A stretch of DNA of 64,000 nt from Pantoea sp. Mb-10 (GCF_021272205.1 NZ_JAJSDX010000007.1:245650-309649), one strand, 5' to 3'; shown: positions 19,501-27,900, counted from the stretch's first letter. The notes: generated from the letters alone by a model not told the origin. A program made the numbers and translations.

Positions 19501-20397
19501 GAAACCTTGTCGCAAGTGGCAGACGATGGGCTTGAGCAGAGCGGCCTGCATATCTGGAGCTTCGGCGCACTGCCGCAAAGCTACGAACAGAAACGCGGCA
19601 GCTATCGGGTAAAAGCCTGGCCTGCGCTGGTGGATGAAAAAGACAGCGTGGCGATCCGCCTGTTTGACAGTGAGCAGGAGCAGCAAAAAATGATGTGGCG
19701 CGGCCAGCGTCGCCTGCTGCTGCTGAACATTCCGTCACCGATTAAATATCTGCATGAAAAGCTGCCAAACAAAGCCAAGCTCGGCTTGTACTTTAACCCT
19801 TACGGAAAAGTGCTGGAGCTGATCGATGACTGCATCGCCTGCGGCATTGATAAATTGATGGCGGAAGCGGGCGGTCCAGCTTGGGAGCAAGAAGGGTTTG
19901 AGCAGCTGCGCGACAAGGTACGCGCCGAGTTGAATGATACCGTTGTGACCATTGCTAAGCAGGTTGAGCAGATCCTGACCAGCGTGTTTAACATCAATAA
20001 GTTTTTGAAAGGGCGCGTCGACATGAGCCTGGCGCTGGCGCTGGCGGATATCAAAGCGCAACTGTCCGGGCTGGTATACCGGGGATTTGTCACCGGCAAT
20101 GGCTATCAGCGGCTGGGCGATACGCTGCGTTATCTGCAGGGTATTGAGCGCCGCCTGGAGAAGCTGCCGGTGGACCCGCACAGCGATCGCGCCCGTATGT
20201 TAAAAGTGCAGGCGGTTGAACAGGCGTGGCAGACGTGGCGCAACAAATTGCCGCCGCAGCGACGCGACGATGCTGACGTGCAGGCGATTCGCTGGATGTT
20301 AGAAGAGTTACGCATCAGCTACTTTGCACAGCAGCTGGGCACGCCGTATCCCATTTCCGACAAGCGTATTTTGCAGGCGATGGAGCAACTTAACTAG
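16501..20397 (+). CDS. hrpA: ATP-dependent RNA helicase HrpA
   Basis: DEAH-box RNA helicase of 1298 residues (E. coli 1300). Walker A GETGSGKT is at 100-107, DEAH at 197-200, SAT near 229-231, and the motif VI region QRKGRCGRV follows. The large C-terminal extension with OB-fold and DUF3418-type regions is present. HrpA is implicated in mRNA processing of fimbrial operons and in resolving stalled or collided ribosomes. The reading frame is intact. It is a single gene flanked by divergent azoR and convergent ydgD. Confidence 0.97.
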   Translation: MSSSASSPFAPLWARLDHLTLRDRQRLQRRLQGATKVKNPDAQRGIVAELESEFSAAEQRIALRTAATPRITFPDNLPVSQKQQSIADAIRDNQVVIVAGETGSGKTTQLPKICLALGRGVKGLIGHTQPRRLAARTVANRIADELETSLGGTVGYKVRFNDQVSDTTQVKLMTDGILLAEIQQDRQLLQYDTLIIDEAHERSLNIDFLLGYLRELLPRRPDLKVIITSATIDPQRFSRHFNHAPVIEVSGRTYPVEVRYRPVVENAEDTDRDQLQAIFDAVDELGRESRGDILIFMSGEREIRDTADALNRRDLPHTEILPLYARLSNAEQNRVFQSHSGRRIVLATNVAETSLTVPGIKYVIDPGTARISRYSYRTKVQRLPIEPISQASANQRKGRCGRVSEGICIRLYSEEDFLSRPAFTDPEILRTNLASVILQMTALGLGDIGAFPFVEAPDKRNIQDGVRLLEELGAITLSDSGKYALTPSGRQLAQLPVDPRLARMVLEAQRFGCVREAMIITAALSIQDPRERPVEKQQASDEKHRRFADKDSDFLAFVNLWHYLQEQQKALSGNQFRRQCKTDYLNYLRVREWQDIYTQLRQVVRELGMPVNSEPAPYREVHCALLTGLLSHIGQKDAEKQEYTGARNTRFAIFPGSGLFKKPPKWTMVAELVETSRLWGRVAARIEPEWIEPLAQHLIKRSYSEPHWEKAQGAVMASEKVTLYGLPIVQARKVNYGKIDPTLSRELFIRHALVEGDWQTRHAFFRNNLKLRSEVEDLEHKSRRRDILVDDETLFAFYDRRIGSEVVSAPHFDSWWKQASKANPDLLSFDKQMLIKHGAQQVSQLDYPNFWHQGNLKLKLSYQFEPGTDADGVTVHIPLPLLNQVEEQGFEWQIPGVRRELVIALIKSLPKPLRRNLVPAPNYAEAFLGRVEAMALPLLDALEREFRRMTGVTIDRDAWQWDQVPDHLKITFRIVDEHNRKLEEGKDLHLLKQRLKGKVQETLSQVADDGLEQSGLHIWSFGALPQSYEQKRGSYRVKAWPALVDEKDSVAIRLFDSEQEQQKMMWRGQRRLLLLNIPSPIKYLHEKLPNKAKLGLYFNPYGKVLELIDDCIACGIDKLMAEAGGPAWEQEGFEQLRDKVRAELNDTVVTIAKQVEQILTSVFNINKFLKGRVDMSLALALADIKAQLSGLVYRGFVTGNGYQRLGDTLRYLQGIERRLEKLPVDPHSDRARMLKVQAVEQAWQTWRNKLPPQRRDDADVQAIRWMLEELRISYFAQQLGTPYPISDKRILQAMEQLN

Positions 20398-20403
20398 GGC
20401 AAC

Positions 20404-20425
20404 GGTGGGAAGGCGGCTTCCCACC
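20404..20425. terminator. hairpin between hrpA and ydgD
   Basis: GGTGGGAAG (20404-20412), loop GCGG, CTTCCCACC (20417-20425) sits between convergent stops. The T-tracts are weak, so its efficiency is uncertain. Confidence 0.55.
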
Positions 20426-20428
20426 CGA

Positions 20429-21235
20429 TTATTTCGCCAACTCTTCCAGTCGGTCTTTAAAAGACGTCACGGCAATCGCGCGGTTATCAGCGCGATAGCG
20501 ATCGGCGGGCGCAGGGGCCGAACTCTGTACGGCAATTAATTGCCAACCGGTGTCGGTTTTCAGCAGCAGCGGTGAACCACTGTCGCCGGGCAGCGTGTCG
20601 CACTGGTGTGACAGCACGGCACGTTGTGCCCAGCCGGTTACCACGCAGTCACTGTGCGAATAGAGCGTATCCAGATGGTCTGCGGGATAACCCGCCTGCG
20701 TCACCTGACGATTGGTGGTTTTGAGGGCAGCAGTCAGATCGCTGCGCGAGCCGTCAAACAGTGGAATCGGCACGATGCCGGAAGGGGGATTATGCAGAAT
20801 AATCAGCCCATAATCGTAGGGCGCGGCACCGGGCGGCACAATCCAGCCCTCGCCATCCGCCTGCAGCTTGCGCGCCAGCGATGGTTCAACGCGTGCATCG
20901 ATATCATGAATTTCATAACGCCAGCCTTTGTCCGCCGCCATAAAGCGGAGCGCCACCGGCTTATCAAATTTTCCTGGCGGTGCCAGCAGGCAGTGACCGG
21001 CGGTGAGTGCCAAATGGGCGGAAATCAGCGTGGCGGTACAGAGATTCCCGCTTTCGGTTTCCAGTTGACCAATGGCATCCCAAGGGGCCGCGCTAACATC
21101 CGTGATGGCAACGCGATGATCTTTCCCAAAAAACAGCGTCTTAATGTCTTGCGGGCTAAGCCCGTCTTCGTCATCGGCATGAGCTGTGAGGGTAACGCTA
21201 AAAATACCAACGAAAAACAGAATAGCCAGGCGCAT
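20429..21235 (-). CDS. ydgD: trypsin-like serine protease YdgD
   Basis: Secreted S1-family serine protease, 268 residues, with a signal peptide (cleavage around AHA-DD). The catalytic triad is visible: His in LTAGHC, Asp in YDYGLIIL, Ser in LPGDSGSP. Cysteines fit two disulfides, so it should act in the periplasm. In E. coli ydgD also lies by asr, and its substrate is unknown. GAGAGAAC precedes the ATG. Confidence 0.88.
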   Translation of the reverse strand: MRLAILFFVGIFSVTLTAHADDEDGLSPQDIKTLFFGKDHRVAITDVSAAPWDAIGQLETESGNLCTATLISAHLALTAGHCLLAPPGKFDKPVALRFMAADKGWRYEIHDIDARVEPSLARKLQADGEGWIVPPGAAPYDYGLIILHNPPSGIVPIPLFDGSRSDLTAALKTTNRQVTQAGYPADHLDTLYSHSDCVVTGWAQRAVLSHQCDTLPGDSGSPLLLKTDTGWQLIAVQSSAPAPADRYRADNRAIAVTSFKDRLEELAK

Positions 21236-21351
21236 AGTTCTCTCAATGGCGAGAATAAGTAGAGGGTATTGTCATCACGCAAGAGCGATAACTATAGTCG
21301 GTGAGCGGTAAAAAAGGGAGAAATAATGGAGTAATCAGCGCGCTACAACGA

Positions 21352-21432
21352 CTACAGGAAAAAGCTTGCAGCAATGACACCACACAGGATCATCACAACC
21401 AGGATGATTTCGAAGCGATAGCGATGCACCAT
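21352..21432 (-). CDS. ydgU: small membrane protein YdgU
   Basis: A 26-residue ORF starting MVHRYRFEIILVV and ending SFFL: a basic N-terminus and one transmembrane helix. It corresponds to the E. coli small protein YdgU (27 residues, MVGRYRFEFIL start as I remember it), also located downstream of asr. GGAG lies about 11 bases before the ATG. It follows the asr terminator (21453-21477), so it is probably expressed by readthrough of the acid-induced asr transcript. Function unknown. Confidence 0.85.
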   Translation of the reverse strand: MVHRYRFEIILVVMILCGVIAASFFL

Positions 21433-21452
21433 TTTTCGCTACTCCAGTAAAT

Positions 21453-21477
21453 AAACACCCGGCATAACCGGGTGTTT
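21453..21477 (-). terminator. asr terminator / attenuator before ydgU
   Basis: AAACACCCGG (21453-21462) and CCGGGTGTTT (21468-21477) form a 10-bp stem with a 5-nt loop. On the minus strand it ends in TTTATTT. It lies between asr and ydgU and probably limits readthrough into ydgU. Confidence 0.85.
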
Positions 21478-21513
21478 TAATTATGAATGCCTGGTGGGCG
21501 CAGAAGGGCGACC

Positions 21514-22014
21514 TTATTTAGCGGCTTTTTTCACTTTGTGGTGCTTTTTAGCAGCCTGCGCTTTCTGAGCGGCAGGTTTGGTCACTTTTTTGTGGTGCTT
21601 TTTAGCAGCCTGCGCTTTCTGTGCAGCAGGTTTGGTGGCTTTTTTGTGGTGCTTTTTAGCAGCCTGCGCTTTCTGAGCAGCAGGTTTGGTTACTTTCTTG
21701 TGGTGTTTTTTAGCAGCCTGCGCTTTCTGAGCAGCAGGTTTGGTGGCTTTCTTGTGATGCTTTTTAGCTGCCTGCGCTTTCTGCGCGGCTGCTTTTTTCT
21801 CTACTTTCTTGTGCTTCTTAGCCGCCTGCGCTTTCTGTGCAGCTTTCTTATGGTGAACCATTTTGTGTTTAGCAGGTGCAGCTGTTTTGGCTGTAGCAGG
21901 CGCAGCAGCGGTTGGTGCGGCAGCAGCAGGAGCAGCAGTTGTTGTCTCAGCTGCGAAAGCAACAGAAGACAGACCCATAGCAGCGGCGATTACCAGTGCA
22001 AATAATTTTTTCAT
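21514..22014 (-). CDS. asr: acid shock protein Asr, repeat-expanded
   Basis: Periplasmic acid-shock protein of 166 residues (E. coli about 102). It has a signal peptide [20 protein letters not shown], an Ala/Thr/Pro-rich stretch (24-48), then a Lys/His/Ala/Gln-rich basic region. From residue 89 to 160 it has four perfect-length 18-residue units of the form K(A/V)[16 protein letters not shown], with degenerate copies before them. It is intrinsically disordered, proposed to buffer or chaperone proteins at low pH. In E. coli it is induced by RstA at acid pH, and an RstA box lies about 110 bp upstream here, with rstAB nearby. Confidence 0.95.
   Translation of the reverse strand: MKKLFALVIAAAMGLSSVAFAAETTTAAPAAAAPTAAAPATAKTAAPAKHKMVHHKKAAQKAQAAKKHKKVEKKAAAQKAQAAKKHHKKATKPAAQKAQAAKKHHKKVTKPAAQKAQAAKKHHKKATKPAAQKAQAAKKHHKKVTKPAAQKAQAAKKHHKVKKAAK
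21535..21750 (-). repeat. four tandem 54-bp repeats within asr
   Basis: Four head-to-tail 54-bp units coding for 18 residues each (residues 89-160). Units alternate KAT/KVT/KAT/KVT at the second residue, suggesting duplication of a 108-bp dimer. Such arrays change copy number easily by slippage. Confidence 0.9.
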
Positions 22015-22070
22015 TGCAAAACCCTCGAACTATTTTTTCATGAGTAGCCCACTGCGGGGCCGGTGAAAGA

Positions 22071-22076
22071 ACTATA
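22071..22076 (-). promoter_or_regulatory. -10 element of the asr promoter
   Basis: TATAGT on the minus strand, about 57 bp before the asr start. The hexamer 17 bp upstream (CGGAAA) is a poor -35, consistent with activator dependence. Confidence 0.6.
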
Positions 22077-22118
22077 TGGCAAACAGTTGGCGCTTTCCGT
22101 GAGGGATTGGTATCGGCG

Positions 22119-22132
22119 TGTAACGGATTGTA
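22119..22132 (-). promoter_or_regulatory. RstA box upstream of asr
   Basis: TACAATCCGTTACA on the minus strand matches the RstA consensus TACATNTNGTTACA at 10 of 12 fixed positions. It is centred roughly 60 bp upstream of the start predicted from the TATAGT -10. This is a plausible activator position for RstA, which is encoded 3 kb away. Confidence 0.75.
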
Positions 22133-22182
22133 CAAAGGGCGAAAAGTGGGGAAAAGGCGGCCTGAGATGGCCGCCGCGCAGT

Positions 22183-23670
22183 TTACTCGGAGAGATAACG
22201 CTGTTCAAGATGCTGGCGGAAGTAGGCGGGATTTAACGTCTCGCCCGTGGCATTAATCAGCAGCTGCGCCGTTGAGAAGCGGCTGCCGTGCTGCCAGATA
22301 TTCTGTTTGAGCCAGTCAAACAGCGGCTGTAAATCGCCATGCTGAATGAGGTCGTCGACCTGTGGAATCGCTTGCTTCACCGCATGGAACAGCTGTGCGG
22401 CGTACATCGCGCCGAGCGTATAGGTAGGGAAGTAGCCGAATGCGCCATCGGTCCAGTGAATATCCTGCATGCAGCCGTCACGGTAGTTACCGCGCGTATC
22501 TAATCCTAAACTTTGCTGCATCTTCTCATCCCACAGCGCCGGAATATCGTCGACGTCGATCTCACCTTCAATCAGCGCACGCTCAATCTCATAGCGCAGG
22601 ATCACGTGTGCGGGATAACTCAGTTCGTCGGCATCAACGCGGATAAAGCCCGGCTGCACGCGCTGGGTGAGATGGATAAAGTTCTGCACGTCTAGCGCCG
22701 GCTGCTCGCCCATCAATGCCACCACCTGCGGATGGATGCGCTGCAAAAAGGCCGTGCTGCGGCCAAGCTGCATCTCCATGAACAAGCTTTGCGATTCATG
22801 TATCGCCGTGGAGCGCGCCTGAGCCACCGGCAGACCGCGCCACTGCTGCGGCAGGTTCTGTTCGTAACGCGCATGCCCGGTTTCGTGGATAACGCCCATC
22901 ATCGCGCTAAGAAAATCGTTTTCGCTGTAGCGCGTCGTGATGCGCACATCTTCCGGCACGCCGCCGCAGAAAGGGTGTGCGCTGACATCTAAACGCCCGT
23001 GGTTGAAATCAAACCCCAGCGTTTCCATCAGGCGCAGTCCGAGCTGCTTTTGCCCTTCCGTGGCAAAAGGCCCTACCGGCGGCAGGATTGTGCGGCTCTG
23101 CTGTTTGGTGACGGCCTGTCGCAGCAGATCGGGCAGCCAGCTTTTCAAATCGCCAAAGGTGCGGTCCAGCTGCGCGCTGGTCATGCCTGGCTCATAAAGA
23201 TCCAACAGCGCATCGTAGCGGGAGACGCCCAGCGCGTCGGCGCGCAGCTGGGCTTCCTCTCGGCTGAGTTTGACCACTTCTTTGAGGTTGGCTGCAAACC
23301 CTTGCCAATCATTGGCCGGACGCTGCTGGCGCCAGGCGTGTTCGCAGCGTGAGCCTGCCAGTGATTTAGCCTCAACCAGTGAGGCTGGCAGCAGACTGGC
23401 TTGCTGCCAGGCGCGCTGCATCTCATACAAATTGGCCTGCTCGACGTCATTCAGCGAATCCTGTTGGGCCGCGTCAAACAGGGCGCCCAGTCGTGGATCG
23501 GTCAGCACTTCATGCATGAATACGCTGAGTTCGGCCAGCGCTTCGCCGCGTCCCTGGCTGCCGCCCGGCGGCATGGTGGTTTGCATGTCAACACCGACAA
23601 TCGCCCCTAAATGACCAAAGCGCGAGAGGCGTTGAAAGGTGCGGCACAATTCCTGATAAGCGGATGTCAC
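22183..23670 (-). CDS. M32 family metallocarboxypeptidase (carboxypeptidase Taq)
   Basis: A 495-residue zinc carboxypeptidase of family M32. The HETGH zinc motif is at 262-266, followed by a HESQSLFME segment supplying the third ligand, and the family motif DVRITTRY precedes it. It is cytoplasmic and removes C-terminal residues from peptides. The start is GTG at 23670, with AAGGAGC upstream. It lies 12 bp after rstB, so it is probably the third gene of rstA-rstB. E. coli K-12 has no M32 gene, so this is an accessory member of the RstAB operon here. Confidence 0.92.
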   Translation of the reverse strand: MTSAYQELCRTFQRLSRFGHLGAIVGVDMQTTMPPGGSQGRGEALAELSVFMHEVLTDPRLGALFDAAQQDSLNDVEQANLYEMQRAWQQASLLPASLVEAKSLAGSRCEHAWRQQRPANDWQGFAANLKEVVKLSREEAQLRADALGVSRYDALLDLYEPGMTSAQLDRTFGDLKSWLPDLLRQAVTKQQSRTILPPVGPFATEGQKQLGLRLMETLGFDFNHGRLDVSAHPFCGGVPEDVRITTRYSENDFLSAMMGVIHETGHARYEQNLPQQWRGLPVAQARSTAIHESQSLFMEMQLGRSTAFLQRIHPQVVALMGEQPALDVQNFIHLTQRVQPGFIRVDADELSYPAHVILRYEIERALIEGEIDVDDIPALWDEKMQQSLGLDTRGNYRDGCMQDIHWTDGAFGYFPTYTLGAMYAAQLFHAVKQAIPQVDDLIQHGDLQPLFDWLKQNIWQHGSRFSTAQLLINATGETLNPAYFRQHLEQRYLSE

Positions 23671-23682
23671 GTAAAAAGCTCC

Positions 23683-24993
23683 TTATGACGGAAGACGAGG
23701 CGTCATGTCACGCAAGGGGAGATCAACCGGCCAGCAAAAACGAATACTGGCGCCGCCAAGCGGACTGCTCTCAATGCTGACGCTGCCCTGCAGCGCCAGC
23801 GCGATAGAATGCACAATGGCTAAACCGAGCCCGCAACCGCCGGTCGCGCGATCGCGGCTTGGGTCAAGGCGCACAAACGGCTCAAACACGCGCTCGCGCT
23901 CAGCGGGGGGAATACCGGGGCCGTCATCCTCAACTTGCAAAAAGCCGGTGCCGCTGTCGAACCACAGACTGATGCGCAAACGCTGTTGCGCATAGCGCAG
24001 TGCGTTATTGACCAGGTTATCCAGCACCCGCTCCATCAAGCGCGTATCGGCAGAGCCGACATTCTCACGCTGCGGAATATCCAGCGCGATGTGCGTCTGC
24101 GGGTTCATCGCCTGCACGTCTTCAATGTGTAAGCGCAGCCACTGAGCGAGATCAAACGTTTGCAGGTTGAGGTCGACGCGCGGACGGTCAAGGCGCGCAT
24201 AGGTGAGCAGCTCCTCGATCAGGCTCTCCAGCTGTCCAATGTCACGGTTTAACGCAGCAGATTCCGTCGCGGTGAGATTTTCACTCATTTCAAGGCGGTA
24301 GCGCAGGCGTACCAGCGGCGTACGCAATTCGTGAGCAATGCCGTCAATCAGCTGTTTTTTGCTGGCCACCAGCGTATTGATATTCTCTGCCATTTGGTTA
24401 AACGCTACGCCCAGGCTGTAAAGGCTGGAGGTATTCTCGAAATGGGTGCGCACATCAAGCTCACCGCGTCCAAAACGCTGGGCGGCTTTTTCCAGCCGCT
24501 GCATCTCTTGCCAATGCGGGCGCAGCCAGATAAATACCGGCAGCGCGAGGGAGATAGCGATAAACGCCATCAGCGCAATGTCCAGCAGGCGCATCTGGTG
24601 CAGATAAAACAGATAGGGAATGGGACCAACCGAAAGGACATAGTGGCTGCGCGGAATGTGCTGGAGAAAGGTGTACTGGTCATCAAGCGCCACAATTTCA
24701 CCGGCGCGCAGCCGTTTCATATCCGCATCACCCAGCTGGTATTTGCTCATGGGCTCGATGTTGAGCGCAAACGACAGGTCAAGATCGAGGCTGCGGATGG
24801 TTTTACTCCAGTCGCGCGGCGGAATTTCGCGCAGTTCGCTGCGCATCAAAAACAGCGAGCTGGCCATGAGATCGTTCATGGACTGACGACCCGCGCGTTC
24901 AGCGGTGAATTTATAGACCAGACCGACCAGCAGCGTCATCACCAGAAAGCAGACAAACAGCAGCAGATAGAATTGGATAAACAGCTTTCTCAT
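23683..24993 (-). CDS. rstB: sensor histidine kinase RstB
   Basis: Inner-membrane sensor kinase of 436 residues. It has TM1 (about 5-27), a periplasmic domain to about 135, TM2 (about 136-157), HAMP (158-212), and a DHp domain with phospho-acceptor His221 (GIAHELRTP). The ATPase has N box NNALRY, DDGPGIP and GGCGLGLA. In E. coli it pairs with RstA, is induced by PhoPQ under low Mg2+ and responds to acid. The start at 24993 (MRKLF) overlaps the rstA stop by 4 bp (ATGA). Confidence 0.96.
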   Translation of the reverse strand: MRKLFIQFYLLLFVCFLVMTLLVGLVYKFTAERAGRQSMNDLMASSLFLMRSELREIPPRDWSKTIRSLDLDLSFALNIEPMSKYQLGDADMKRLRAGEIVALDDQYTFLQHIPRSHYVLSVGPIPYLFYLHQMRLLDIALMAFIAISLALPVFIWLRPHWQEMQRLEKAAQRFGRGELDVRTHFENTSSLYSLGVAFNQMAENINTLVASKKQLIDGIAHELRTPLVRLRYRLEMSENLTATESAALNRDIGQLESLIEELLTYARLDRPRVDLNLQTFDLAQWLRLHIEDVQAMNPQTHIALDIPQRENVGSADTRLMERVLDNLVNNALRYAQQRLRISLWFDSGTGFLQVEDDGPGIPPAERERVFEPFVRLDPSRDRATGGCGLGLAIVHSIALALQGSVSIESSPLGGASIRFCWPVDLPLRDMTPRLPS

Positions 24994-25715
24994 GCGGAAG
25001 GGGTATCCCAAGCCTGTGGCGCAAACAGATAGCCTTTGTTGCGAATGGTTTTGATGCGGAACGGTTCCGTCGCGCTGTCGTAAAGTTTCTTACGCAGACG
25101 CGAAATGGCCACATCAATGCTGCGGTCCATGCCGTCGTAGCTCACGCCGCGCAGTGTCTTCAACAGCGCGTCGCGATTGAGGATTTGTCCGGCATGGCTG
25201 GCCAACTCCCAAAGTAGATCGAAGTCCGCCGTGGAGAGCAGAATATTTTCGTCAAACAGCGTCACCTGACGATTAAGGGAGTCAATGGTCAGCGAGCCAA
25301 AGCGCAACACGCGCTGCGAGCTTTGCTGCGCCGGCGTGATCTCGGGTTGAACACCTTGCGCCTGGCGCAGATGCAGACGCAAGCGCGCCAGCAGCACGGC
25401 AGGTGGCGTAGTTTTGAGAATGTAGTCGTTGGCGCCCATCTCCAGCGACAGAATGTGGTTCATATCACTGTCGAGCGAGGTAAGTAACACGATGGGGCCT
25501 TGCCAGTGCGCACGGAGATCGCGGCACAGCGTCATGCCATCTTTACCCGGCAACATGATATCCAGCAGTACCAGGTCAGGATCGTTGTTAAGAATGGTGG
25601 CTTCTGCGCGATCGCCGCGCGTTTCTACAATCACTTCGATATCGTGGCGGCCAAGATAGGCGGCGATCAGTTCGCCAACCTCTGGCTCATCTTCCACATA
25701 GACAATTTTGCTCAT
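24990..25715 (-). CDS. rstA: response regulator RstA
   Basis: OmpR/PhoB-family regulator, 241 residues. The receiver domain has the acidic pair near 8-9, phospho-acceptor Asp52 (LLDIMLP) and a conserved Lys near 102. The C-terminal winged helix ends around 235. It is co-transcribed with rstB through a 4-bp overlap. Known E. coli targets include asr, and a matching box is present upstream of asr in this window. No clear PhoP box was seen in its own upstream region. Confidence 0.96.
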   Translation of the reverse strand: MSKIVYVEDEPEVGELIAAYLGRHDIEVIVETRGDRAEATILNNDPDLVLLDIMLPGKDGMTLCRDLRAHWQGPIVLLTSLDSDMNHILSLEMGANDYILKTTPPAVLLARLRLHLRQAQGVQPEITPAQQSSQRVLRFGSLTIDSLNRQVTLFDENILLSTADFDLLWELASHAGQILNRDALLKTLRGVSYDGMDRSIDVAISRLRKKLYDSATEPFRIKTIRNKGYLFAPQAWDTPSA

Positions 25716-25891
25716 AGTTTGTCGCTGCGTGTGGGGAAGGGAGCAGCATAGCTTTTCCCGGTCCTAAGCTCTATGCTATCGCACGAAATATCCGTGCCTG
25801 ACTGGTATGTCCCATAATAAATGTGCCATTATTAGCGGCGCGCTATCGCGCAAGGTTCGGAACCGTAACGAAAAACAGGAGGAGTGCGAGG

Positions 25892-26305
25892 GTGTCTGAT
25901 AAAGAGCTGGCTTCAGCCGGATACAGTGATCGCATCTGCTTCAATTACAGTGATTTTCTCTCTGCCTCATGCAAAAAACGCTGGAGCTTCGTTGACGCCA
26001 TCTATGGGGTCATGCCCATTTTCGGCATGGTGACGCGTAAGTCAACGCACAACTTACCCGCCAGCGACGATCACTTAAAAGATTTAGCGTTGCAAATCAT
26101 TTCAACGCAGGTCAGCGATGAAATCAACATTGCGCGTTTGATTACGCTGGCGGAGCAGCAGCATATCAGCCGCTTCGATATTCAGCTGCCTTATCCTCTT
26201 TCTCCCGAACAGCTTGACGCTATTCATCAGGAATACCGTAAGCCGCTGAATTTAACACAGCAGGAAGACCTGCTGTGCGTGTCCATTCCGGTCAAACCCC
26301 ATTAA
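25892..26305 (+). CDS. hypothetical protein, 137 residues
   Basis: I do not recognise this gene. It starts at GTG 25892 behind a strong AGGAGGAG. The protein is soluble, with no signal peptide. It begins SDKELASAGYSDRICFNYSDF and has an acidic C-terminal half (LDAIHQEYRKPLNLTQQEDLLC). It contains three cysteines and one mildly hydrophobic stretch (VDAIYGVMPIFGMV). It is divergent from rstA, and its stop abuts the stop of the convergent arcD-type gene with no gap. A small cytoplasmic regulator or partner is possible but not shown. Confidence 0.75.
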   Translation: MSDKELASAGYSDRICFNYSDFLSASCKKRWSFVDAIYGVMPIFGMVTRKSTHNLPASDDHLKDLALQIISTQVSDEINIARLITLAEQQHISRFDIQLPYPLSPEQLDAIHQEYRKPLNLTQQEDLLCVSIPVKPH

Positions 26306-27697
26306 TCACTGTGTCAGCTGCCACAGCGCGGGCAGCGACGCGGCAATCAGCAGCACAATCGCTATGCGTTCCAGCGGGTTTAGCGCGCGGTCAGCACGAT
26401 TGCCGCGCCGCGCATAAAGGAACAGCAGCAGGCCCGGCGCGTACAAGACCACCGACAGCAGCAGATGCAGCGGCCCAGAGGCATACAGCAGCCAGATGCC
26501 ATAAACGCTGGCCCCCACGCCAGTAAACAGTGCCACGGGTTGCTGCTGCTCACGCGCCACTTTGACCAGATACAATCCCACCAGTAAATAGGGCACCAGG
26601 ATCATCTCGGATGCGATGGTCAGCAGGGTGTTGTAATCCGCGCCGGTCACGGCGATGAGAATCAGGCAGATCTGGACGCTGCCGTTGGTCAGCCACAGCG
26701 ATGCCGCAGGAGAATTATGCCGATTTTGCCGTGCGATGCTGCGCGGAAACGCGCCCTGCTGTGCAGCCAGAAACGGCACTTCTGCGGCCATGATCGTCCA
26801 GCTCAGGTAAGCGCCGCACACCGAAACGATCAGGCCGCCGGCGATCACCGCGTCACCCCAATTTCCCAACAGCAAGGTCATCAGGCCGGCCATCGAGGGA
26901 TTGCGCATCTGCGCCAGCTCGGCGCGCGGCACCACGCCCAACGAGAGCAGCGTGACCAGTAAATACACCAGCAGCGCGGCCAGCACCGCCAGCAGCGTGG
27001 CACGACCCACGTCGCGTTTATTGCGCGCGCGGGCAGAGACCACCACGGCACCCTCTACGCCAATAAACACCCAGAGGGTGATCAGCATGGTTTCTTTAAT
27101 CTGCTGCCACAGCGGACGGCCGAGTTGCAGGCCGTTGAAATCGAAATGGAAGCGATCGTAGTTAAAGGCAAGTGCCGCCAGCACCACAAACAGCAGCAGC
27201 GGCACCAGTTTGCCCAAGGTGGCGAGAATATTGATACTTGCCGCCGTTTGTACACCGCGCAGCACCAGCCAGTGCACCAGCCACAGCAGCACCGAGGCAC
27301 CCACCATCGCCTGCCAGGTGTTGCCATCGCCGAATACGACGTGACCGGGTTTATCGGTGAAAAAACTCAGGGCGGAGAACACGATCACCAGATAAGAGAC
27401 GTTGGCGATCACCGCGCACAGCCAGTAGCCCCAGGCGGAGCAAAAGCCCATTAGCTCGCCAAAACCCGCGCGGGCGTAAGTGAAAATGCCGCCGTCCAGG
27501 TCTGGTTTTAAGCGTGACAGCAGCAGCATCGCCAGCGAGAGAAAAAGGATGCCAACGCCAGTGATCAGCCAGCCAATCAGCAGCGCGGCCGGACCGGCGA
27601 CCGCGGCCATATTTTGCGGCAGACTGAACACGCCCGCGCCCAGCATAGAGCTGAGAACCAGCGCAGTCAGCGCGCCGAGGCCTAATTTTTTATCCAA
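26306..27697 (-). CDS. ydgI: APC-family antiporter, YdgI / ArcD type (arginine:ornithine)
   Basis: A 463-residue membrane protein with about 12 predicted helices, near-identical in layout to E. coli YdgI (460). The first helix carries the family signature SSMLGAGVFSLPQNMA, and the sixth has WVFIGVEGAVVVSARA. Arginine:ornithine exchange is the family assignment and has not been shown for this protein. The start codon is TTG (27697), with GGAAGG upstream. There is no arginine deiminase cluster here, so the ligand is unconfirmed. Confidence 0.9.
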   Translation of the reverse strand: MDKKLGLGALTALVLSSMLGAGVFSLPQNMAAVAGPAALLIGWLITGVGILFLSLAMLLLSRLKPDLDGGIFTYARAGFGELMGFCSAWGYWLCAVIANVSYLVIVFSALSFFTDKPGHVVFGDGNTWQAMVGASVLLWLVHWLVLRGVQTAASINILATLGKLVPLLLFVVLAALAFNYDRFHFDFNGLQLGRPLWQQIKETMLITLWVFIGVEGAVVVSARARNKRDVGRATLLAVLAALLVYLLVTLLSLGVVPRAELAQMRNPSMAGLMTLLLGNWGDAVIAGGLIVSVCGAYLSWTIMAAEVPFLAAQQGAFPRSIARQNRHNSPAASLWLTNGSVQICLILIAVTGADYNTLLTIASEMILVPYLLVGLYLVKVAREQQQPVALFTGVGASVYGIWLLYASGPLHLLLSVVLYAPGLLLFLYARRGNRADRALNPLERIAIVLLIAASLPALWQLTQ

Positions 27698-27872
27698 AAA
27701 AACCTTCCCGAACAGCGAATTGTGCTGGAATTAACCATACCGTTAGCGTGTCGCGTGGTGAATTCAACAAACGGAAACGGAATGCCCTATAAACAGGCGG
27801 CAGATTTTACGGAGTGACAACAGGGATAGCAATGCAAGAATATGCAAAATTGCGCAGCGATTATGCAGGCGG

Positions 27873-27900
27873 AAAAGCAGGGTGGCTAAGGCCACCCTGA
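27873..27900 (-). terminator. terminator of ydgH
   Basis: CAGGGTGGC (27878-27886), loop TAAG, GCCACCCTG (27891-27899). On the minus strand it is followed by CTTTTC, just after the ydgH stop. Confidence 0.8.

Noticed and set aside
25815..25834. TAATAA-N8-TTATTA inverted repeat upstream of the 137-residue ORF
   Set aside because: Short, pure A/T arms are expected by chance in such a region, and no regulator is suggested.
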